64,000 bases of DNA from Otatea glauca (Eukaryota > Streptophyta > Magnoliopsida > Poales > Poaceae). Made by a program: the position numbers and the translations under genes. Shown here one piece after another: positions 35,780-46,100 of this stretch (the first letter of the stretch is position 1; each line of letters opens with the position of its first letter). The notes beneath the pieces are model-generated. The model was not told where the DNA came from and made no database searches. It saw only the letters and a list, made by a program, of their open reading frames with translations. The stretch lies in NCBI GenBank assembly GCA_036346275.1, contig CM070722.1, positions 63,401,524-63,465,523 of the forward strand. Reading direction: 5' to 3'.

Positions 35780-35789
35780 TTGCTCGTTG

Positions 35790-36353
35790 GCTCGTTGCCC
35801 TCTCCCTCCCTCCTCTCAATCTCTCTAGACCTGCCGCTATTGTTCTCTTCTTTTGAGAGGAGAAGAACAGCTGCAACACAAAAGGAAAGCACTGCCAAGT
35901 TTCAAAAGAACCCGCCACCCTCTCTCTACTGTCCTCTCAATTATCTCTCTCATATTTATTCGTTTGCCTCCACCCTCCATTTTCTAGGGCGCCGTGCAAG
36001 CTCCAAGTACCGCTGCTGCCTCTCTGCTTGCATGCTCGCTTCTTTCTCCCTTCGTTTCTGGTTTGACAGTTAATTTCTTCAATGCAAGAAAGCATCCGGA
36101 GAAACTGTCCTTGCTGAGTTTCGTCAAGCTCGTTGTCGTGTTGGAAAGCGAAGTTCTTGCAGGAAGGAGACGGTGAGGAAGGGGATATATGGCCTCCAAG
36201 GAAGGTATTCTTCTCTCTGCAAGATTCTGGTGCTCCGATACAAAGTTCGCCCTTTTTTTTCTCTCCTTTCTTCTGTCCATCTGGCGGAGTGGAAGAGAAA
36301 AATCGCAAGAACTAGTTAGTGATGACGAAGCTGAAGGAGTATTTCTTGCTTGA
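35790..36353 (+). promoter_or_regulatory. RBK leader with three uORFs
   Basis: A CT-rich 5' leader precedes the main ATG at 36322. It holds ATG 36032-stop 36073 (13 codons, MLASFSLRFWFDS), ATG 36082-stop 36117 (11 codons, MQESIRRNCPC), and ATG 36189-stop 36353, a 54-codon frame that overlaps the main start out of frame. The 36189 ATG has a weak context (T at -3, G at +4); the main ATG has G at -3. The transcript start and any leader intron are not known, so which uORFs are in the mRNA is inference. Confidence 0.5.
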
Positions 36354-39300
36354 ATCTTCTGCAGTGGCAGGTGAAGATGAGAGGCCAAAGGATGTTCTTG
36401 GTTCTGATAAGGAAGGTTAGCTGTGGCTATTGATTGCTTTCCTCATTTCTACTTGTGTGGCTTATTTGAGTCTTAGCTGTACCCTTTCTTTCTTGCTTTA
36501 GTCTTTGTGCTCCATTAAGAGGATCAATATTTTTCTCATTTTAATCCTGGAGTTTATGTGTTACCAACTTACCACACATGTTCTAAGAGTATTTCACTAC
36601 TTTGAGCAGTCAATTGATGCCAGTTTTGGGATTCTGGTCTTATTTGTATTTGTTTATTACTTTAGGTTGATCTGTCTTTTATTTCTCTCCATATAAAAGA
36701 CTGGTAGATTGTCAAATTCTTCCAAATTTCCTCCCTACCAAACTCTCTGAAATGGACATTTATATTGGTCTATGCACCCCCTTCGGCTCTTGTAAATAGG
36801 CCGTCCTAAAGGGCTGCATGAGTTATTTTCAGCCTTAGTTGTGGACTTGTGGTAGACTGAAAGAAAACATCAGTTTTCGAAAGGGACAGGGGTGGTGCAG
36901 ATGTGCTTTTCATGTCAAACCAGAGAAGCAGAAAACTCCTCTTATCATGACTCATGATGAAATCGAACCTGTAACTCTGTATATGATGATGATGTGTTTC
37001 TTGCAGTGGTTTGCGATACACTTTTGTCTTGTTCTTGATAGTAGGTGGTTGATTTGCCCATGAATAGGATTCAGTTTTGTAGCATAACAAACTTGTGACA
37101 GCCCATGCTATGTCTGCATCTCGTTTTGTTCTGTTTAGGGCCAGCAGAGAACCAAGAAAACACTAAGAGAGATTCCTACAAAACAGCCAACAAGGATTGC
37201 AACAACAGTGGGTCAGTAACCGATGCCGATGTATCGAGTGAAGATCACAATGACAGGCACAGCAGCGAAAGCAACAGCCAATGTGCTGATTCTGATGGAG
37301 GTAGCAAAGAGGTGCCTAAAATGGACTCCAAGGGAAGTAACGATGACAACAGCGAGTGCACCGATCGGAGCTCTCCCCGTGCTGTGCTAGATATCTCAGT
37401 ATCTGGTAGCGTGGACTCCGACGAGAGCTCTCCTGTTGAGCAGCCAGCAGAGTCCAACCACAATGTGCAGTGGAGGAATCTTATTAGCGGACTAATACTC
37501 GGGAGAAAGAAGTCGATGGCAAGAGCAGTGACATTCCCTCAGAGATCCAAGAGCACAGGGCTTAAAAGGTATCTGGAGAGGATTCGGAGCGGTAAGAACC
37601 AGATGGATTGTAGTGCCATTGCTCCAGAGATCCTTCCTGAGATTGAGAAGTGGAGGCCATCATGGAGAAGCTTCGACTACGATGAGCTTTGTGCTGCAAC
37701 TGACAGATTTAGTTCAGGTGACATGTGCACTTACTTCTCTGTTGCTGTAATTCCGTGACTTAATATTTTGGCCCTGTTACTATCATTACAAACTTGTGGG
37801 ATGTAGCTTTGACATTAAGCTATGGATTTATAATTGGAGTGCTATGATTTCACTTAATAAAGAGGGTTTGAAGTCCTAATCATGATCTTTAGGTTAATGA
37901 TGAGCTGTTACTGGTTACTAGTTGGAAAACTTAAGCTCTAGAACAATCATATTATTCTATTACTCTGCTAGTTTTTTTAGTATGACCGGTTTTCTAGATT
38001 GTTTCACCTCCAATATCGTGACAATATTGTTAAGGATATATTGCCTTATATAGATGATTGCCTTATATAAGTCTTTCTATATACAGTATTGCCTTATATA
38101 GGCTTTCCTTTTGTACCCTCGTGTACTCTATATATTCTGGCCATTGGCCTTATATTGAATACAACAAGTGCTATTCATAACATGGTATCAGAGCTCTAGT
38201 TTTTTTTTCTCTCCTAGCCTCAATCCTTTTCCGCTGCAGCCGCCCTCGGGAGGAGTAATCTCCAACTCCCGAGGGCGGCATCTTGAAGTTGAGTTTTTGG
38301 CTTATACCACCCAAAGCTGGATTCCGTCGCCCTCGAGTCACTGCTGTCAGGAGGAGCACTATGTCTCGACGGATCCTGCGCTTCCGCACCTTCCTCTACC
38401 TCGAGTAGTTCCTCCTCAAGCACGGTCAGGCCGCGCTTGCGCTGGCCTCCCGCGACTGCGGTTTTTGGCTCTGGCTTTTCAAGCTTTCAGAGGTCTTGGC
38501 TTCTCTAAATCGGCTCTGGCTTCTCGGTCAGCTTCCAGCTTTTGGCTCCACCATCGGCTCGGCTTACACACGGCTCGGCTCTCGGCTCTGCTCCGGCTCT
38601 TCAGCTCTCCTTTGAGTCTTTTATTTCTAGCTTCCATTACGTCCATCTAAGTCTTTAGCATCTTGGCTTTTTCTTTAGCTCAGCTCTTTTTATCGGCTTG
38701 ACTCTTTTCATCGACTTGGCTTGTTCTGTCGACTTTGTTGACTCGGCTCCTTCGTTGATTTGGTTTCTCCGTCGATTCGGCTCCTTCGTCGGCTTTCCAT
38801 CGTCGACTCGGCTCCACCATCGGCTCTTCTTCGTCAACTCGAGCTTTTCTTCGTCGACTCAGCTCTTCGTCGGCTCGATTTATCAAAAATTGGATGCTAC
38901 AACGACTACTTCAAGATCAGGACTTTGGTTTTTGTTTTCCTATTTTAGTGTCAACCCTTCCAAATGCAATGCTATTGCGTACGCCTTGCATTTGTTGGGG
39001 GGGGGGGGGGGTTGTTAAGGATATATTGTCTTATATAGATGATTGCCTTATATAAGCCTTTCCATATACAGTATTGCCTTATATAGGCTTTTCTTTTGTA
39101 CCCTTGTGTACTCTATATATTCTGGCCATTGTCCTCATATTGAATACAACAAGTGCTATTCATAACAAATATAACATGGAAATATAATCTGTTAAGCTCT
39201 GTTTCGTACTTCCAAGTGTTATGTAATACAGGTACTGTTCCTGGCCTGAACTAGTTTTCTGTAACTGCATTATATCTGACTCACATTTTTGTTTACACCT

Positions 39301-41150
39301 GATATTACTAGAAAATTTGATCGGAAAAGGAGGGCATGCTGAGGTGTACAAAGGACAGCTTACTGATGGACAGTTTGTGGCAGTGAAGAGGCTAACAAAA
39401 GGTGGTAACAAAGAGGACAGGATTAGCAATTTCCTTTCTGAACTTGGAATAATAGCCCATGTTAACCACCCAAATGCAGCGCAGCTCTTGGGATTCAGTG
39501 TGGAAGGGGGCTTGCACTTGGTTCTTCAGTTCTCACCTCATGGAAGCTTGGCTTCTGTTCTCCATGGTATAGTCCTCTCTAACAACTTGTTAGGTAATGA
39601 ATGAAATAGTTGAGTTGCCATATTTTACATCATATTTCCAAAAAAAAGGACTTATATCTAAACCATTTATGTTAAGGATTTGATGAGAACAGATCTCTTG
39701 ACATTCATGTCAGTACAGCATAATCATTGAAAGCAGTATCTGAAATGCCAGTGTCTAATGAGTGCATATTAAGGTCATGTAAGTTCATAATTTGCTGCCC
39801 TGCGAGCTATTTACAAAATTTACATAATCATGTCCCTCAGTCCTCTTTTCAGTTGCCTGAAAATTACAAATACTATAGGCTATATCACATACATGGTCTG
39901 AAGCATCACCATTTTTTGCAAAGAAAAGGAAAATAGATATAAGAGTGTACCTAAGATGCCCTTAGTCTAGTGATAAAATGGAGTTCAGCTTATCAGGTGC
40001 AAAGGGAGCCCTCAAGTGGAAGGTCAGGTTCAATATTGCAATTGGAATTGCTGAAGGGCTGCTTTATCTACACGAAGGCTGCCATCGACGCATAATTCAC
40101 AGAGACATCAAGGCTTCAAATATTCTTTTAACTGAAGAGTATCAACCTCAGGTATGTGTTCTACTGTTAGTCCATTACATTAGCCGTATCCATTCAACAA
40201 TTCCTAGGATGACAAGTGCAACACTTTTTGCTCCCTCCTTGTACAGATCTCAGACTTTGGGCTTGCAAAGTGGCTTCCTGACAAGTGGACCCATCATGTT
40301 GTGTTCCCCATCGAAGGAACATTCGGGTGTTTCATATGTTCTTGATCATTGCTTCATGATGATTTCATATTACTCAGGAGACCAAAACAGTGTTGTTATT
40401 GTTATTTAACTTTGATTTTACACCCTTTTACAGGTATATGGCTCCAGAGTACTTCATGCATGGGATCGTAAATGAGAAGACTGATGTGTTTGCATATGGA
40501 GTTTTGCTTCTTGAACTAGTGACAGGACGGAAAGCAGTGGACTCCTCCAGACAAAGCCTAGTGATATGGGTAAAAATAACAAATTGCTCTGGTGCACTTT
40601 ATTATATATAGATTCCAACCAGTTCATTGAATATTATTGTTCGATCATATAAAGAGAGGAAACTGACAATTCAATAGTAAGTCTAGAATACATGATTGGT
40701 TAACAGAAGTGATATACTTCTGAAATCCTTTGGTTAACAAGTTCTTCGTCATGTGCAAAGGCAAAACCGTTGCTCAATTCGAACAACATGAAAGAGCTAG
40801 TGGATCCTTCTCTTGATGTTGGATATGACGCAGAAGAGATGGCGCACACCCTAGCAGTGGCATCAATGTGCATTCACCACAGCTCAAATTCGCGTCCTAG
40901 TATGAAATCGGTGAGTGAGTTGGATGTATCTGCCATTTCGTGTGCAAAATGAGCATTGTAAATTGATGAGGTGATGTGTTGGTTGTAGGTGGTCCGTTTC
41001 TTGAAGGGAGATAGGGAGTCACTTGAACTGATGCGAAGGCCTAAACTCGCAAAGCCCCTTATGTTTGACTCCTGTGATTCAGAAGATTACACTCGCTCAA
41101 GTTACCTCAATGATCTGGACCGGCACAAGCAGCTTGCCTTGGAGCAGTGA
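36322..41150 (+). CDS. ROP-binding receptor-like cytoplasmic kinase (RBK1/2 type)
   Basis: Eight exons: 36322-36415, 37139-37717, 39312-39566, 39997-40151, 40247-40326, 40434-40569, 40761-40910, 40989-41150. All junctions are GT-AG and in phase; total 1,611 nt, 536 residues. The N-terminus (1-215) is a Ser/Asp/Asn-rich linker, then WRPSWRSFDYDELCAATDRF. The kinase domain starts ENLIGKGGHAEVYKG and has VAVKR (Lys about 250), HRDIKASN (Asp about 346), SDFGLAKW, GTFGYMAPEYFMHG, TGRKAVDSSRQSLVIW, and a C-terminal tail SYLNDLDRHKQLALEQ typical of RBK kinases. These RLCK-VI proteins have no membrane segment, bind ROP/RAC GTPases and act in the cytosol or at the membrane. Intact, despite a TRIM retroelement in intron 2. 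Confidence 0.95.
38239..38279 (+). promoter_or_regulatory. Perfect hairpin downstream of the TRIM primer-binding site
   Basis: GCCGCCCTCGGGAG (38239-38252) and its exact complement CTCCCGAGGGCGGC (38266-38279) are separated by a 13-nt loop, 45 nt after the primer-binding site. The stem is GC-rich in AT-rich surroundings. The location is where retroelement packaging or dimerisation signals lie; that role is inference. Confidence 0.6.
38440..38885 (+). repeat. TCGGCTC-type degenerate short repeat in the TRIM interior
   Basis: Numerous variants of CGGCTC, TCGTCGACT and TTCGTCGGCT recur through this interval. It gives long open frames rich in Ser/Leu/Arg on plus and Lys/Arg/Glu on minus that look like by-products of the repeat, not genes. 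Confidence 0.6.
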
Positions 41151-42088
41151 AATTTAGTTGATTTTGGACAGTTTTTGCCATCTTTTTGTACATCATCGCA
41201 ATCTACAATGTGTTCCTCCCGCTTTCCAGAGATGTTTAAAGATTGTATGGATGGATGTGAGGGATCAATCATCATTTACTTCCTAGTTGCTGATCTAAGG
41301 TGTCATTTTGGTTTCCAACGTTTAATGCATGTTGTGTTACTATGATCTGTATGACCAGGACCATTATGTCATGTGATGTACTCCCCAGTGACAGCCTATT
41401 ACTATTCTACAAATGGGGAAATGTTCAGAAATAGAAGAATGAGTACATTCTGATCACCTGCAGGATTAACTCCTAATTCCTCATTATGGATTTAAGGACT
41501 TTTTGTTTTGACAGTTTAGGCTTTGAGCACTCGCATTTGATGAATAAGTTCCGTTTCCACATGATGTCGATTTTGGTGACTATCGAGCCGAAATTACTTG
41601 TTTCTAGTTTCAGCGAGCATACATGAATTTTGAAAAGTTTGAACAATGTTTACTCTTGCACCAACAGGCTACATAGAACTGCTAAGGCATCAGACTTATC
41701 TGAACAGATGCCATGAATATTGAACACTAGTGGCCCCCATCACAACTTTTTTAGGGGTATAGGAGGCACACCACATTTACGCCCCCACACGCACACATAT
41801 ACGTGCGCGTTTTTTTTTAGTTCCATGGCCTCCGAAACGTGTACCACAGATACGCGCTGTTCCACGAATACGTATGCGTATGTATACCTATTTTTACTAC
41901 CGGTGATAAGGGTGTGGAATCTGTGAAAAATCATATTGCATCTCACATTTTCACAGTGAACCGCATAGGCAAACAAAAAACAAGACAGCGAGAGAACATT
42001 GGTCTTGCAAATACAGACTTTTGCCATACATACATGTTTTACCTTATTGTATGCTGCAATACCTGAAAATTTTACCTCTTGCATTTCA
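41151..42088. other. Convergent 3' ends of RBK and the FBPase-like gene
   Basis: The RBK 3' UTR probably extends a few hundred bases. The remainder up to the FBPase stop at 42089 shows no gene. Confidence 0.5.
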
Positions 42089-43139
42089 TTAAACCTCATA
42101 TCCAGGATTAACCTTCTGCTGGACATCTCCATGGCTTTCCAACTCAAGCATGTCCTGCATGCTCCCCAAGAAGAACAATGGCAGCCCCTGGTGCAGTTTC
42201 ACAGGCTGGATCGAGAGGATTCTGACCTTGCCATCTGACACTCGACCCCCTGCCTGCTCCGCAAGGGAACTCAGAGGATTCGCCTCATAGACCAACCGAA
42301 GGTGATCCCTTGGGTTCATGGCAACTCCACCGTTTATTAGTGTCCGGTGGAAATCAGCAACCAATGAGCACACGTACCGAGGTGAGTACCTCTTCGGATG
42401 CTGCCCCTTGCCTCGAAACATAGTTGCATCATTCACCGAATATATCTGTCCTGACATAGTATGCAATTTCAGCCTTTGAGCAAAGATAAAAGTATCTGCT
42501 AAATCATGCATTTCTAACTGGTAGTAATACTGCAGACTTAAAAGGCAGGTATATGGAATGAAGCACAGTAGCAGTGTAGAACAGTATGTGGGGTTCATAT
42601 TTCAGATAGGTCGAAATTTCTTCTACCTATAAATCAAGAAATCAGATTTGATCCACTCAAGATTTAATAAAAAGTAAGGAAATCGGTAAATTGCTAAGTA
42701 CTGGTAGGCACACATCTTATTTACCTCTAGGGGATATTTGGATGGAAGGATGTGTTAGAATAAATTCTCCAGTCGACTGATCCAACGTGAAGCCATGGGT
42801 ACCTGCACTGAAGCTGATACAGAAGATGGTGGCGGATGAATACAGGACATAACCAGCAGCGACAAGGCGAATTTCACTTTGCAGTGAATTGAGATGATCT
42901 CTCTTCCACGGGGAGATGGTCGAGTTCCACCAGCCTATTGTATATCCCAAATACTGTTCCAGTGGGGATGTGACCTCAATGTTGCGAGAACCATCAAGTG
43001 GATCTGTAACAACAACAAATGGGCCATCACTGGATATAGAAATGGGGAGATCATTTTCTTCAGACACCATCACTGCAACTTTTCCAGAACTTTGGAGCGA
43101 CGATAAGATGATCTCATGCCAAGATGCGTACACTTCCGT

Positions 43140-46100
43140 CTGACATACAACAGAAGCAAACAGCAAGAAATATGGTGGAAATTGATGCTGGTACTTCTGG
43201 TATGTAGTACTGTACAGTACTGAATTCAACCAAACTAATCTAGTAGCTAAAACATTTAACACTGCATACCTAATCCAAACTCTACAAAATTGAATTCACC
43301 AATGCTTCAGATCTCCCAATCTTTACCTTTCAATATATTAAATTTATACCGTAAAATTTGCAAATTTGGGGGGGAAGCAACTAGTTAGTTGATTTAGGAA
43401 AAATAAAGACATAGTGGAGAATAAACAACTTGAGGGTTCAGCCTTCATAAACTAACCAGCTACTGCACTTCTGAATTCTGATGGATAAGTATGTAGTGTG
43501 CCATATCAAGTCCTTATTACCAATCTCACAGTAATAGCATTATTTTACGGGGTATCACTAGTTTGAGGTTACGTGGCGACCCACATAATTAACTCAGGAT
43601 AACGATTACTCTGAGGTAATTACATTAATCTCAGCATATTAGCTAACAAAATATCGGACGCACCCGACACTTTATCAATTAATACATCATGTTCAGAGTG
43701 TTGCAATAGAACAATAATTAGAGATAAATAAAAACTTATTACAATCTATTGCCGCGACGACAGTTGGGTTTGTCTTCGTGAGCCTGTTGCGAATTTACGA
43801 TGATATGCACCATTCTGCTGTAGCATCTGCGTCTGTCCTACCGCCAATTATAGTATTATACGGGACGGGACGCCTTTCTGTGTGTGCAAATCAGCAGGTT
43901 TATACTTCACACTTGGGGGCAATTTTTGGTCGTTTACGGTAGATTCTTGTAGTACAATACAGTAAGCCAGTAAACGGGTGATAAGTTCTCTCGGCATGGA
44001 AATAGTCTGGTTCTCGCCTGAAACCGTGAGCAACAAAAGCAGCCTGTATGATTGAAGACCCGCTTTGTGCATGGTATTCGACGTACTCATGTCCTGTGCA
44101 TATTTACGTACCAGAATGTTCACTGGTAGCTTATGTATAGATTTTACTATCTCTCTTACATATATATATATATATAGAGAGAGAGTACATAGGCCGATGA
44201 ATAATCCTCTATATGATACTAAAATCAATCTATGTGGATAATAAAATTTGTTATTAGATAGCAAAATGACTATTTAGTGGCAAAATTTATATCATTTTGT
44301 TGCTCTCATCGTCAGTAAACTACCGGTGAACACCTTTGGCGAATCTGAGCTACTAATAAAAAGTTATGGTTAAAACAAAGAAAAAACAAATTCATATACA
44401 AACTACGAAACGCATTAACTAGTTGGTTTAGCCACGTAACTTGGCAGTCCGTTGCGATGATTAGTGTGTTGCATGGCTCGATCAGACTAGGTTAAATAGC
44501 CCGAGCGTACAATAGACTATTTTACACGCAGGTATAGAATAGTGTGTGTATATACATGCACACGTCACCGACTCCATTCGTTGGATGAGCCATTTCACAC
44601 ATAAATAATCAATCTCTACTTCAGCAATTCATCATCAGTTCAACATATCCATCACCAATTACTGCCTCAGTTCATCATCAAACCATTTTTTCATTAGCAT
44701 TCGATTTATGGTTTTCTTAAAAATGTTTTTCCATGCATTAGTAATATCACTTATAAACAAAAATGTTTGATTAAAAATATTAAATATGATCAAGAGATTG
44801 CTTACCTGAATTTTGGTCAAAATAATAATCCTTGCACGATTGCTATCGGAGATCAACGGTTTGGATTTATTTTACTTTCTAAAATAATATAATACTATAT
44901 TTCAGAGCACGATCAGATTATTTATGTATTTTATAGTTTCCAATCTTACTCTGTTCTTGTTAATTGAATGTTGTTTATTTGACTTGGGGTGTATTTATCT
45001 TTACATGTTTTAATTGGGTTTATTTTGACCTGGGGCTATTTTAATTGTCATATTTTTATTTTAGCATATTTTAATTTGGGTTTTTCCTTGACCTTGCTAT
45101 GTCTTCCATATTTTAATCATTGAGATGGTTGCTAGCAATTTGTTTTAATTTATTATCTAATTACTCTCTTATTTCAGCTCATGAGATGCTTTTATTATTA
45201 CTTATTTTATTTATTATTATTATTTTTTCTTTTCTTTCTTTCTTTCCCCACCCGATCTTATCCTCTTGCCTTCCTCTCTCTCTTGCTCACTCTCCGTTCC
45301 CCATCTTGCTGTGGCCGATGTCCCCCCTCCGGCCGCCACGTTCTCTACTCTCTCCTCCTTTTCTCGGTCTCGCGCTCCGGCCACAGCGCCTACAGAAGCC
45401 TAGCCCACCCGGGCTACCGACGTGTGAGGACCCCTTCCCCTTAATCCTCCTAATCCTCCACCATCAAAGCATAAGCATAACATGATCATCATCATTTAGA
45501 CATAAGCATGCATTAAGAAGCTACTAATTAAGCATGAGCATTTATGTGCATAGTCAATTGCATAAGCATGACATATATGAATACCTGGAGTAGTAGTGCA
45601 ATGGTGAAAGCATGAGTAAAGAGGTAAAGATAGAATGGTAAAAGTGTAAGCCTCAATGCAGTCAAAGCTAGCAGGAGAATACATCTCCCTTTCCTTATGC
45701 ACCATAACCGAGGAGGGCAAAGCCAGCCAGAGATACATTTCACCTCACCCCCAATATCTCACCAAGCCATCATTTTTGCGCAGCCTTCATTTCGGCTAGA
45801 AGGCAATAAGGGAGAAGTGCAGCCCCTTTGCAAACCGAAACCAGAGAGAGGATTCATTTTCCATTACCATTCTCACCACCAAGCAAGAAAGAGAGCCAAA
45901 TCAAGCCTTTCGATTCCCACGCCACAGCCGGCCAGGGAGCAAGAAGAGGAGAAGGAGCAGCCGAGCCAAGAGGAAAGCATGAAGAACTCGGCTACCCCTT
46001 CACTGCTCTCATCAACCGCGTCAACTTCATCAGCCAAAACCGAACCAAGCAAGAATCTTAAGTAATTTCCTTTTGACAGTAGAGCTGTAGTAGTAGAAGA

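Larger units (their letters stand above)
38028..39167 (+). mobile_element. TRIM-type LTR retroelement in RBK intron 2
   Basis: Two 155-bp LTRs (38028-38182 and 39013-39167) begin TGTTAAGGATATATTG and end CTATTCATAACA, differing at only a few positions. A 5-bp duplication AATAT flanks the element (38023-38027, 39168-39172). Directly after LTR 1 is TGGTATCAGAGC (38183-38194), the initiator-Met tRNA primer-binding site. Directly before LTR 2 is a run of 15 G (38997-39011), the polypurine tract. The 830-bp interior has no gag or pol: it holds a perfect 14-bp hairpin (38239-38279) and a TCGGCTC-rich stretch. Size and lack of coding mark a non-autonomous TRIM that needs trans-supplied copia proteins. 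Confidence 0.95.

Noticed and set aside
38168..38650. 160-codon ORF inside the TRIM
   Set aside because: Spans primer-binding site, hairpin and TCGGCT repeat; no Gag or Pol motifs, Ser/Leu-rich repeat translation.
27331..43139. Idea that all gene lesions are sequencing errors
   Set aside because: Not fully excluded, but missing exons, a 57-bp-scale deletion and altered zinc ligands cannot be simple read errors, and the intact kinases nearby show no such indels.
45697..46065. Lys/Glu/Pro-rich ORF at 45.7-46.1 kb and its neighbours
   Set aside because: Low-complexity LTR-like DNA; no start context, motif or splice partner.
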